This document shows, piece after piece, positions 1-11,277 of a DNA stretch of 64,000 nt. The stretch covers positions 896,489-960,488 of the forward strand of contig NW_020170383.1 in NCBI RefSeq assembly GCF_000524195.1, written 5' to 3'. Source of the DNA: Echinococcus granulosus. Lineage: Eukaryota > Platyhelminthes > Cestoda > Cyclophyllidea > Taeniidae. Under the pieces are notes generated by a model. The model made no database searches, was not told the DNA's origin, and worked only from the letters and a program-made list of their open reading frames with translations. How positions within the stretch are numbered: the stretch's first letter is position 1; every line of letters begins with the position of its first letter. Made by a program: the position numbers and the translations under genes.

Positions 1-3000
1 GTACTTATTTGTTTATTGATTTACTCTACCAATAATAACGTACTGCGAGCATTTAAAGAAAGTGGTACAGAAATTTTTGAGTTGTGGTTTTGATGGAGGC
101 TGATTCCAACTGCCGTTTCTCAAAAATTGCGTGTTTTGAGACAGAAGGAAAACACACCTCAGTGCTATCCAAATAAACACGATGACCCTAGCAGTTGGAA
201 TCTCAGTCTCGAGATGACTGGAGCATTGGCGTGATGGGCGTCAATCTGGAGGCCAAAATTTCCATCAATTGTTTCAAAAGTAGTAGAGTTTGTAACCCTT
301 CACATTTTCTTTAACCCAATCCTACTAATAAATTATTAGAGCTAAATGCAGTTGACCCAGCTGGTTCCTTAAAGTCTAAAATGGGAAACAATAATTCATA
401 AACAGACGGATGTCATTTTACATTAGGCTTTGCTACTTAAAAAATATAATGATTAATTAGATTGATGCTATGTCACGTCGAATTACTGACAGTATTAAAA
501 GTAAAACAAATTTATCCATGTGATCGTAGTTTCCTTTTTTCTCGAAACCAAGCCATTACTGTTAAATAGAATGACGAAATGAGTAAGGCAAATGAAGCTG
601 GGGATTTGCATTTAAGATGTGGAAAAAAGTTGAAGGAACGACGAGTTTAGTACGGAAAAAGTAGGTACCATCACTGAAAAGAAAACTAAGATCAGTAGTT
701 TTGTTTGCTTCCTAAATTTAACCTTAATGAGAGTTTGATGTGACCGGTACATGCATACGCAGGCAAATAGTGCTATAATGCTTATCTGATATCGGCGGTG
801 GTTACTAGCCCATATTTGACGAAAGGACCGCCGCAGCACCATTATTAATGACTAAATAGGGGCCAAGTGACGAAAAATATAGAGGCGCAAGAGTAGGATC
901 AGAAACCTGACAAAACTGCACACCCTCACGTACCGCTGGGAACATGACTTATCTAAGTCACAGAGTTCCTTTATAAAAATAGTGTTACATCAAGAGACGA
1001 GTTGCCAAGGTCATCTCGGCACAAATGGTTACGCCGAGGTGGTGCGCACCTGCGCCTCAGACCGCGTGCGCGCAGTAGGCATTGCGATGAGTCAGCGCAC
1101 GCGCTGGTTGCGCACTCCAGCTCGCCCCTGCAAATACGCACCACGGGACCGACACCGACTCAGTCACCTTACAGAAGGAATCCGATGACACAGAGGCCAC
1201 GGCGAACACGCACAAATTAACAACTGAGAGACTTAAAGTGGCTGCTAAAAATCAGAACGTCTCGCTACGGGATTATTTACTCAATGTGCACCCACCCGAA
1301 GAATTAAATCAACATTCTCTTCCCTCTTGAAAAATCATAGTCTCTCGATTATAAATTATGATTTTACAAAATTAATGGAAACTATCGAAAGCATAAAATT
1401 AGTTTGCTTTTAGGCTCTTTAAGCTAAAGCTGCTTTAACGATAAAGCGACAAGGCTGTCCTAAGGCTACACTACAGTTGAAATGTATTCAATCTTTTGTC
1501 CGAGTGCCCAATTTAATGCAGAATATGGAAAGAAGAAAACAAAGGAAAAATTAATGGCAAGTCAAAACCCGTTTGTAACATTTTTAGACAATTACGAGCT
1601 AATCAACAAAGTCATTCACGAAAAATTATATCTAAATTAAGAATAATTTCTGGATACGGCGAGTCCATTCCTATCCAGAGAAGTTGGTCCTGTTTTTACT
1701 GAAAAATAACCCAAGCAATTCCTGAGTCTTGCCTTGCTCTAGCATGAAGGGTCGGATAGAAGAGAATTAGATGTTATTCATATGCTGTACGAAAATGTCC
1801 TTTGCAACGATATCGGTGATGCTGAAGCCGAACTGTGGCTTAAAATTGCGTCTTCTATTAAAGTGTTTTCAGCATCAAGGAAACTCGCTCTTCAAAATTA
1901 ATGGCCAAATTCTTGAGAGCCTTCTCGAGTCCTTGACCTGCATTTGTTACTGAATAGAATGTCAACGGTAACACCAAATTAAGCCCGCACAAAAAACTGC
2001 GCTAAAGTAATAACAACAATCTGGGTTGGTGGTAATGGAACAAGAAACCACTTCATGCACGACGCCAAACAAACCGACTAATATCAATCATTTCCAAGAT
2101 GATTTTTCACTTCTTAGTTGTTTATTAGGAACTCATAGGCATGCAATGATATGTAATCGCCGCTAACGGAAGTGACACGAACTTAGTGTGTCCCGTTTGT
2201 AGCATTATCAAAAACCTAGAATTCCAAACACACTAACGCAAATGTTAATAGTGAGCAGTAGAGAGACGACCCTTAAGCCATGAAATTGAAATCAACGTTT
2301 GTGCGGTATGTCAGCAGAGTGGACACGATTTCACTGCACTTGATGCACATATGCCATCAGGCTATGATAAACAAAGTCTAGGAATGCCTGCATTTCTTCA
2401 AAATCCTCTTCAATGCCCGATGAGAGAATGAGACGAAATACTGTTTTGAATCATCCAACAGTGGAAGGCATTGTGTTCAACTCTTTTTTCCTGTCCAATG
2501 GTATGGTAGGTAGAACACTGTCATTATGGATCGCATCAATCTAACTTGTAAAGTATGCGGATGCGTTGACATGATTTTTACGCTTTTATGGCTATTTCAA
2601 TTTCCCCAATTTAGTCCATGGGAAGAGTCCGCCATGTAGGGACGAAAATGAGTGAAAATGCACTTTTTTTCTCTAAAGCGGTTTGTAGAAATGAAAAAAT
2701 TGCTATGTTCTAACCATCCTGACTGATGGATTTCCAACTTTTCTGGAAAATTTGAAAAAGTATCTGTAATACACAAAATGTGGAATGGTAACTCCGTTTC
2801 AATCTTGTCGTTTGCAGTGCCAAACAACCTCCGATGGAGAGGGACGAAATTGCCTAAACGAGTTGAACGATTCAGCCAGGTTTCTGCCCTAAAATCGTGC
2901 GCAAGCAACCAATTAAATCAAAGTATGACGCTTCGCATTTGCAAGCACCACTCGCTGCCAAATGCGTGTGGGTAGATGCGCCTGTGTGCACTACCGCCGT

Positions 3001-3250
3001 CGCCGATGCCAGCGTACACGTGCAGGACACGCGCGCACTTGCGTTGGCATGCCGAGGCTGCGCGCGCACTGTAAGCGCGAGGTCGCAGACCTTCCCGTTC
3101 GGGCAACACGAGGACGCGCTGCTGTTCGTTGCCATAGTCATTGCCCTGATTACTATATGCACCGAGACCTCTCATGCAAGGTAAGGTCGCGTGCACTCCT
3201 CAATTCGCTGGGGCATCACCCCTGCACCGCATGAACGTGTACTGGCTTAG
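1..3250. other. Gene-free stretch with two CpG-rich patches
   Basis: I see no supportable gene here. Most of it is AT-rich with only short chance reading frames. Two patches stand out for GC and CpG content, at about 1000-1210 and 2890-3240. Each is open in several frames on both strands at once, which is what high GC without stop codons produces, and none of the translations resembles a known family. The patches could be promoter-associated CpG clusters or non-coding first exons of a gene to the left. Confidence 0.5.
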
Positions 3251-3372
3251 GCAGTGAGTCAGGAGGTCATGGCATAGGCAGCCAACACCACGTCGACGTG
3301 TTCGACCGGGACACCTTCTTGGGCTTTTGCGCATATGACATTGACCTAACCTCCAACGGCCTCAAAGCCTAA
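3251..3372 (+). other. Weak exon candidate, C2-like segment
   Basis: An open frame of about 40 codons follows an acceptor-like sequence ending at 3250 and closes with TAA at 3370-3372. It contains VDVFDRDTFLG and then DIDLTSNGL, which resembles the strand with Asp-x-Asp and the Phe-Leu-Gly turn of C2 domains. No upstream exons could be joined to it and the match is short, so it may be coincidence or a decayed fragment. Confidence 0.15.
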
Positions 3373-4110
3373 TCAGCAATGACAACAGCGCATCTCCTTC
3401 ACTGGATCCGCAACATCGACAACAATATCACAAGATAAGTTCGCAGTCATAACTCAGTCAACACTCCACCTACGGCACTATTGTCATTACGATGAACGAA
3501 TAAAATATTGGTAAAAGATTTGGGTGATTCCTTATGGCACTTTCTCTGCAGATAGCCTTAGTTTGTTGTCAGGGTTCTCGTAGAAACGCAATACCGCTAA
3601 GATGTGCGGAACGTATGTGCTAAAACACGACCACCATAGCAACCCTAATCTATGCAAATATACGCTAAGACAACCATAAAAGAACACGAAGGAACGTGCC
3701 GATAACGTGCAAATGGAAACACGGGAACAGGTGAAGACCACACTTGGAATACCACTAGTTAAAGTTGGAAGCCTTTGTACAGACGTGTTCGCAACAAGAT
3801 GAATGGCTCTGATAGCTGTGCTGAGCATGTACTAAATCAGCTATCACTGGAAGTATTGAAAATCGTCTTAATTCAACATTCACATACAAGCTTAGCTATG
3901 CAAATGTAATATGCTGGTCTCAATGAACAAGATATTTGACAGCACCCTCGGCACGCATCCACATAAAGTCACACACATCTGATTTCTTCACTATTTTCGC
4001 AAAAATAGACCTAACCACACTATTTCAACTAAACGAACGCAAGCCATAAAAACTAGGCACACCAAAACTAAGAGTTATCAGCGAATAAGAGCACCCACCT
4101 GATATGTGAA
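3373..4110. other. Gene-free stretch below the CPEB 3' end
   Basis: AT-rich sequence with no reading frame that I recognise. It separates the CpG-rich patch on the left from the probable poly(A) site of the CPEB gene on the right. A 98-codon minus-strand frame at 3532-3828 has no recognisable content. Confidence 0.5.
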
Positions 4111-4126
4111 GTCGCCGATAAACCCC

Positions 4127-4132
4127 TTTATT
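4127..4132 (-). terminator. Poly(A) signal AATAAA, probable end of the CPEB mRNA
   Basis: On the minus strand this reads AATAAA. It lies just past the end of a 2.3 kb block of strong pyrimidine bias on the minus strand that starts at the CPEB stop codon. I infer that cleavage falls about 10-30 bases further down, giving a 3' UTR of roughly 2.5 kb. Confidence 0.5.
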
Positions 4133-4174
4133 CAAAACAAGACAAAATGCATTTAAATTAACTTATTAATGCAA

Positions 4175-4180
4175 ATAAAA
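4175..4180 (-). promoter_or_regulatory. Cytoplasmic polyadenylation element (TTTTAT) next to the poly(A) signal
   Basis: Minus-strand TTTTAT lies 42 bases upstream of the AATAAA at 4132-4127. CPEs usually act within about 100 bases upstream of the hexamer, so the placement is right for cytoplasmic polyadenylation control of this mRNA. Confidence 0.4.
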
Positions 4181-5050
4181 GCGAAGAGATAACACAGATA
4201 CAGCGGATGCGGCTTGGAGTTGGCGCTGCTCTGCAAAACAGCCTTAGTGTGTGTATAACAAACGCGCGCACAGGTAAGCCAGAGCGCGAGAAGTGAGACA
4301 GGGCTGGGATGGGTGAGTGAGTGGTGGGCGGGCGGACAATGAGCTCTGCACCACGACACAGCGGCAGCACCATGCAAGCGGGAGGCGAAAATGCGCTGCC
4401 AAACAATGGCGCAAAGCAACAACTGCCCGATACACGACACACGAAGAGCAATGACCAGTTGGTGCTTCTGCTGGGACAAAAATAAAGCCTAGTCGATTGC
4501 ATGAGAAGGGTGGTGCGAAAGGATGAGATGAAATAGAATTGTGATGGATATTGGATGAAGTACCATGGAAAATGTGCGCTGGTACAGTAGCAAGTGCTGA
4601 AGAGATCACATTTGCTAGAGATGGAAGTAGAAAAATACAGATGCATCAGGTAAATGAAGAGACGGAGACAATGACCAACGGAAATAAGGACCATGAAGAG
4701 ATCACATTCTTGGTGCTCCAAGCGGGGCAATGGGATAGATCAAGAAGCGCACAGAAAAAAAAAATTAATTGCACGGAAACAAGTTACGACGGACTGAAGG
4801 TGGTAGCAACAATGTGGTGATTGAAAGCCGAGTGAGGTCCCATGTGATTCACCTTTCGTTTTTTTTCCTTTCTGGCGGTTTCTGCAGCGGACAGCGGGAC
4901 ACAAATGCATTACGAGGGGACAAGAGTATGGGAGTGTATCAAAGTAAACTAAACAAAACCTGCATCAACAGGGATTTGTGTGCGAGGGAGGGGGGGGGGA
5001 CTGTATAAACTAAAGCATGAATGGTGCTAGAAAGAGGACAGTGCAAAACG

Positions 5051-5057
5051 ATAAAAA
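5051..5057 (-). promoter_or_regulatory. CPE-like TTTTTAT in the CPEB 3' UTR
   Basis: Minus-strand TTTTTAT, an exact consensus CPE, in the middle of the inferred 3' UTR. It is too far from the distal AATAAA to act on that site directly, but could bind CPEB for repression. Confidence 0.3.
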
Positions 5058-6237
5058 TAACTGAATTACTGATCAAAACAAATTCACAAATGACAACGCA
5101 GACACGGACGTAGAAGAGAACGTGAGTGGAAATATACAAAGGGATTGCATTAGAAATTTATGAAAATAGTTCCCGTTCGTAAAAGATCATGCATTGAGAT
5201 GAAAAGCGTCGCGAGTTTGTATGTGGGTGCATAAAGCGCTCCATGTTTGGTTCATTCTTTTTGGATTAAAGACGTAGTTGCATCAGAAACAAGTGACCAT
5301 CTTTCTCTGGCACAAGAAAACATCCCGCGGATACAGTGAGGGTCAGGTGAGAAGGGAGTACAAAAAAATAAGGAGCAATAACAATGCATCCCATCCAGAC
5401 TGACATGCAAGGGCACGCAAGATTCTGTGCAGATGTGCTTCAGGGCAGCGCGATGAAACGGGAAGCGGAGAGGATCGAAGGAAGGAAGACAATGCGTGTG
5501 CATTACAAAAAGAGAAACCAAACGGGAAGTTGTGGGTGGGAGGAAGAGTGGATAGGCGGTTATAGCAAAATGGAACACAAATCGATAATGAAAAGATCAG
5601 TTGTTGTTGGTACAAAACTGAGCAACTATGCAGTAGGAGGAGGAGAGTTGAGTGTAGCGAAGAGCGTGGATTACACGCATGAGACCACCGTAGCGTAGAC
5701 AATGATTGTTGTGAGTGGACTACGCAGAGTACGTCGACCAAGGCACACGCAAACAGACTCGCACGCGCACTCCAGCAGCACGTGGTCACAAACGACAAAA
5801 GGACGCTACACAGTTCCGCCAATAATATCAAAAGGAGCAGTCAAGGGAGGTCGGGGATAGAAAATGATTAGTAAACACAAATTGCACAACAGAAAGTAGA
5901 AAAGGGCACCCACTCGTGCTTGGCATTGTAGATATCGATAGAAATACGTAAGATGAGATGCGCGAAGCTACCATACTGTAAAATATCAGTTTTGTAGGCG
6001 AAATGAGAGACAACACTTGTACACCATAAGTGGGGAAGAAGGAAGGACCAACTGGCTTGAAGAATAATGATTGCACAGAAATGGTGCGGTGAGATGACAG
6101 TAATGATTACAAGTGACTTGTGAAAAATTGCGAACCGGAAAGATTGTTCACAGGAGTCGTATACATTTGCGTGAGTGCGAGGTTTAAATTAAGTCTGTGT
6201 TTTGGTGAGAAGTGTCTACATATATAAAGAAACGAGG

Positions 6238-6244
6238 ATAAAAA
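6238..6244 (-). promoter_or_regulatory. CPE-like TTTTTAT, proximal CPEB 3' UTR
   Basis: Minus-strand TTTTTAT about 400 bases after the CPEB stop codon. It is the third consensus CPE in this UTR. Confidence 0.3.
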
Positions 6245-6638
6245 GCTCACATAAACGAAAAACCATGCAAAAGGTGTAACAAAAAATAGATATCCAAAAG
6301 TCAATCAATTAATGAACGTAGCATAAGTAGAGAAGTAAGGAGGAAAGTAATCGGAACTCAAAATGCGCAAGCTAATGAGGGACTGGTGGTAAATGAAACC
6401 GGTTTCATCCACGCTGGACGATATTATAGGGTTGGGTCGATCACAAGGAGGAAGAACGATGTGTGTCTCGCGCAAGGTCTACAAACTATATGAGAGGCGA
6501 CTATTTGCAGAATGCGTATGATTGCGGCAGAGGTGGTAGTGGAGAGTGCGGCGACTACGTGGCGAGTGATTGAATGGGCGAAATGCGCACACGCAAAATA
6601 GACCCATGAGTGCGGCATGGCGGGGTCGAGAGATCGCC

Positions 6639-9600
6639 CTACCAACGATAGAGGGCTGGACGAGGTCGTTCCGCGCCTTCTTTAACAAGGGGCTTGTGGT
6701 ACTCGCGACCCTGCCGGCTGTGTATTTGAACCCAACACTGCTCACAGTAATATTGAAGGCATGTGACATTGGCGCAGAAGAGAGGCGCAAATTTACCACC
6801 GCATCGCGCACCTTGGCATTCGTCACACATTTGGTTATCCAAGACATAAGGCTTGACCTCCACCTAGAGAAAAAAAATTTCAGCGACTAGATTTTACACA
6901 CGCAGCCTGATCAAAAGTTATCCACATTTGTTAACAATTGCACAGCTAAAGGTTAGCCGTACATGATATTTTATGATAAAGATTTAAAAGAAAGTGGAAT
7001 GAAATTGAGCTCGATAATGATGGATGCGAATCCCTTCCTCAAGTGCAAGATTTAAAAGGTACGTGTTTGTAAATAACCTAAGGAACAGAACTCAACTCTG
7101 AAACAATGCCGTTATTATTGCAAACTTCTCTCAAGTGCGTATTTCTCAAAGTGCGCAGGAACAAAAGGACGCATCAAATGAGGGGAATTCGGGAAAATTT
7201 GGGGAAGTATTTTTCTAGGCGGAGAATAAGAGCTCTCACCCGCTTGTCGATGTCGTTGTGCTGCAATTGGACGAATCGAGCGCTGATGGCAGAAATGTAG
7301 CTCTGCTGATTCGAGAAAGCGACACGCCCTGCCCCTTTAGGGTACTTTAGTTCGGGATCAATGTCGATACCCGCGTAACAAACACCCCCATAGAGGTGGT
7401 CCATGATCAGAGCCAGTTCAACTAAGGGCAAACATCACCATTTTAGCCGCACGAGTGAAATACCACATGAACCACGACTTTTAAGTTGCATCGAACCACG
7501 AAGACAAACTTAGCAGTCAGCTAATGTGAAAACGAAACCTTGCATGGCAAAAATGAGGCAGATAATAAACCTAATTCATGGATAGTTAGTCGATGATTCA
7601 AGTTTAAATTAAAATGTTCTGAAAAATGAAGATTAGGAAGGGAAAGAACCATTAAGACTGATAGCAGGGGAGCCATCCACATGCACATTATCAACAGATT
7701 TACTTGGCGTAATCGCTATTTATGTAAATTTTAAGTATTTTAACATTTTAAGCAACCTAATAGCAGCTATCGAGATTGAAAAGCTAGATACACATCGTCC
7801 TTGCCTCACAAATCCTTAATGTTGGCAGAAAACTTCAGATAACTCAGCATTGCGATCAATCAGCATTAAACACAGTCAGATTTATTACTTGAGAAGAGTT
7901 GCAAGGACATTAAATTAACAGATAACGGCACTTTAAAAAATTAGGTAACACAATTAATCAGTTTAAGTCACGTTAAGGATATGTAGGTGAAGGTATGATT
8001 CCTTAGAACGTCAAAAAGTCCAAGGCACAAAGTTTAATTCGCCTAAACTTGAGAGCTAAATAAACTCAAACAAAATCACGGAGTGAAGCAAGAAGAACGA
8101 TTCCCAAGTGGTGCTCACGTGCATTAACGCCAGAAAATGTGGCAAACTGCCTTCACCATAAAGGAGAAATGGATTTGGAAATAATGGCCCAGAGCAAAAT
8201 GACCTAAAACTGTTAACATATAGCCGCCATAAGTCGTTCACTGTGGCACTTAAAGAACAGTGCAATCTATTACTTTGTAAGTAAAATGCGGGTCTCAATT
8301 ATTTATATTTTGGAGCACATAAAACACGATTATGAATCGAAGCAACTACTTATACAAGTGCCAATGTAAAGCCGGCCCCCAGAGGTTTTTAGAAACGTCC
8401 CAGTGCGATCTTAACAACGCTTGGAGCACAATAACCAATGCAACTTAGTGAAGGCATGAACAGCAATGTCTTGAAGAAGACCCAGAATATATTAAAACAA
8501 TGTACCACATGGAATGAAGAATATGAGTGACAAAATGGGTAAAAAAGTCATCACATAACCTACTTGCTCGAAGCGGTCGCGGTACGCCACCCACAAAAAT
8601 GGTCTTGCGTGGGTCCAACGCTTGGGAACCATCCATGACAAAGTCGGAATCAGCCAAATTCCACGGGCGAATTTGAACCTATTACGCAATTTAGTTAACA
8701 ATCTTGACAGACTCATAAACAAGTAAATGATGGAGCCATAACTGTGGAATTATTTCAAATACAAATGAACATTTTTAAAGCGCTTGAAGATAAATGTAGT
8801 ACACCTTGGGACATTTGAAAATGGGACTGGATCTGAGAGCACAACACGTACCGGTTTATCCTTCATAGTTGGAGAGGAAACGCACCAGTAGTATTTCCCC
8901 TCATCGACAATGCAGGCATTAATCAAATTCTGTACTGATTGTTCCTCTTGGAACAGCAGGAAGCAGTAACCTATTTTTAAAACAAGTTCAACCGATAGGT
9001 ATCAGATATATTGCTGAATATCACTTTTTTGACAACTCGTGGGTCGAGTGATCAGTTAATACTTAACTAGCCCACAATTGGTAAAAGGTCGCCTTACCTT
9101 TAAAAGTAGATTGTTTTAGAGGCGAAAAATAGGATTTTAATACATGTATGCAACATGATAAGATAGAAAAAATTCACAAATTATCGCAAAAAAATACCTT
9201 TCGGGGGGAAATAGGCTTTGCTTTCCGTCTTATGTGGCCAATCAACAATTAGTGCTCCGAAACGACGAAAAGCTGTAGTGATTTCTTCTACAAAGGAAGT
9301 TTATAATATTCAATGCTTTAAAAAATAGGAATTTTTAGAGGAAGCGTTAATGTCACCTTCATCGATATCCGGAGGAAGACCACCAACGAAAACTTTGCGA
9401 GAGTAGCCTTCTTCACGAGGAGCCATTGCAGAAAGGCTAGAGTGTGCATTGCCCATGCCATGCAAACCCTGATTTTGTAATCCACTTGACATCAATCCAG
9501 GCCTTGACTGTGACATACCAGGCAATGAGTGCAAATTTCCATGGTAATTATCCATCCGGGGCATTCCGAAGGCCAAATCATCAAGTAAACCCGATTGAGA

Positions 9601-11277
9601 ACTGCCAGAAGAATCCATCGTTTTCATAAGTTCAATCAAATGCTGATCAAACCCATAGCTCGAGTACCTGTCTGCGTTTAAGCTATCCATATTGCCAGAC
9701 ATCATACCACTAGCCATAGGGGACACACCAGAATTAGATCCAAATGAACCATGAGGCATTTTCTGATTCAAGACACCATCCTGTCCTCCAATAGACAAGG
9801 GCCCCGAACTCGAAAAATCTGAGCTATGTTGCTTACTCAATATAGATGGTGGTGTCTGCTGCATATGCTGTTGGTGGTGTTGTTGTTGTTGCCAATGCGC
9901 CGTCACTCGGTGCGGAGGACGCTTGGAAAACATGCTGTACAAAGATGCAGGATTAGAAGAGGTTGGACCTTTTGAGAATCCATTAGATCCCATGTTTGAC
10001 AGGCTATTATTTCCTCCGAATCGCAAACCGTTTATACTACTGCCTGAGGAAAATCCAGACGTAGCATCCGCAAAATTGGACTTGAAAGCATTTTGTTGAG
10101 AAGCTGTAGAAGACCACGGATACGAACTGTTCTGAGGCGAAAAATGGCCCATCCACCCCGGTGCTTTGGAAGAAAAGCCAGTAGAGGTGGGGGTAAAAAA
10201 GGGGGATTGATCAGAAGATGCTGTGAAGTTAGAGTCGAGCGAGGTGGTCGTTGGATTCCAACCAGGAGGTCTTGACAAAGGACGCATTCCTTGATGCCCA
10301 CCCACTATCGGACGCTTGGTACCTATGGCCCCCGAATTAGATTGTAACCCACCCTTAGTACCAACTGGAGAGTTACTAGGTTGCTGAAAAAGAAGGTTTG
10401 TCAAAAGCGGCGATGAATTCACAGACAGTGCCGTCGTTAAATAATTCAACTCCTCAGTCTGAGCGCTTCCAGTAGTGTTCCAGTAGGAGCTAGAACATCC
10501 GCCTAGGTGATTTTCTCCTGTAGACGGTGGATTCTCAGTTTCTTGCAAAAGCTGATTCCGAGGATTGGTCGACGAATATGCGCTCTCAATGCCAGAACTA
10601 GATTCAGGAGTCGAATGACTTTTGCCACCAGAATTTGTATTTGCTGTATCACCAAGATAGTTGTAGCTGTCGAATTTTTGGGCAGATTGGCTGCGCTCAA
10701 AGGAAAATGGATTCCCATCACCTGAGACAGTAGAAAATGTCATGTCTCGTGTCTTAGCACTGCCAGAGTTTAACGGTTGGAAAGGTGTTGCATTATCCGA
10801 TTTTAAAGACAAAGCCTTTAATGACTCAATATTACTTTCAATAGCGTCGGAGACGGTGGAGTTGGACGTTTGATCATTACAATATAAATTACTAGACGAA
10901 ATCCGATTTTGTGAAGTCAAATGATCACCCAATCCTTGCCGGCAAAATGTACCACCGCTGTCAATGCTCTGGTCATCAATCACATCTCCTCTACAAGACG
11001 ACTTGGTGTTGCTATTCTGAAAAGAGCTGGCAAAATTGAAGGTTTGTTTCGAAACCGTATCATCAGTAGATCCTTTCACCACTGTACTGTCAACCGCACC
11101 ACACAACTGGGACTTCTGATCAACATCGAAGTCACCAGTCATCTAAGTAGAGAAAACTTATTAAAAACAAATTCATAAAGGAACATATCACAAAATGATC
11201 GGGAATGCACAAACCTCCGCAAAATTGGCTGAATTGGATACGGTTTCCTTAAAGCTCATGGAACCAACTGGATGCAT
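6639..11277 (-). CDS. CPEB: Cytoplasmic polyadenylation element-binding protein (CPEB2/3/4, Orb2 class)
   Basis: RNA-binding protein that controls translation through CPEs in mRNA 3' UTRs. Coding exons, in transcript order: 11277-11215, 11142-9357, 9287-9198, 8970-8852, 8678-8564, 7421-7240, 6863-6639. All junctions are GT-AG and in phase, giving about 859 residues. Residues 1-600 are Ser/Gly/Asn/Gln-rich and disordered, with a Gln/His tract near 437-450 like the prion-like part of Orb2. RRM1 (about 604-690) has KVFVGGLP and [17 protein letters not shown]2 (about 711-795) has TIFVGGVP and KGAGRVAF. The C-terminal ZZ zinc domain (798-841) keeps all its Cys and His ligands. The near identity of RRM2 and the ZZ domain places it in the CPEB2-4 subfamily, not CPEB1. 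Start: ATG at 11277 follows an in-frame stop, and a second in-frame ATG lies at 11259. Introns of 72 and 69 bases flank the large exon. Confidence 0.96.
7422..8563 (-). other. Longest CPEB intron
   Basis: A 1142-base intron between the two exons that encode RRM2. It splits the codon for Ile725 (A from one exon, TT from the next). I see no gene or exon-like segment inside it on either strand. Confidence 0.7.

Larger units (their letters stand above)
4181..6638 (-). other. Probable 3' UTR of the CPEB gene
   Basis: From the CPEB stop codon down to about 4110 the minus strand is markedly pyrimidine-rich (the plus strand is full of GA, GGA and AAGA runs). The skew ends near the AATAAA at 4132. 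Long open frames inside it (4158-4730 and 5343-5831, minus strand) are Ser/Phe/Leu/Cys-rich and have no family resemblance, as expected where pyrimidine-rich sequence avoids stop codons. Two further TTTTTAT elements lie at 5051-5057 and 6238-6244. A run of 10 G occurs at 4990-4999. Long 3' UTRs are typical of CPEB2-4 genes. Confidence 0.5.

Noticed and set aside
2897..3234. Four overlapping frames of 90-96 codons on both strands
   Set aside because: All are open because of high GC. The products are Arg/Ala/Cys-rich with no resemblance to each other's orthologs or to any family.
4158..4730. 190-codon minus-strand frame, and a similar one at 5343-5831
   Set aside because: The translation is Ser/Phe/Leu/Cys-rich without any domain. 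It is what pyrimidine-rich sequence gives by avoiding stops, and it lies in the inferred CPEB 3' UTR.
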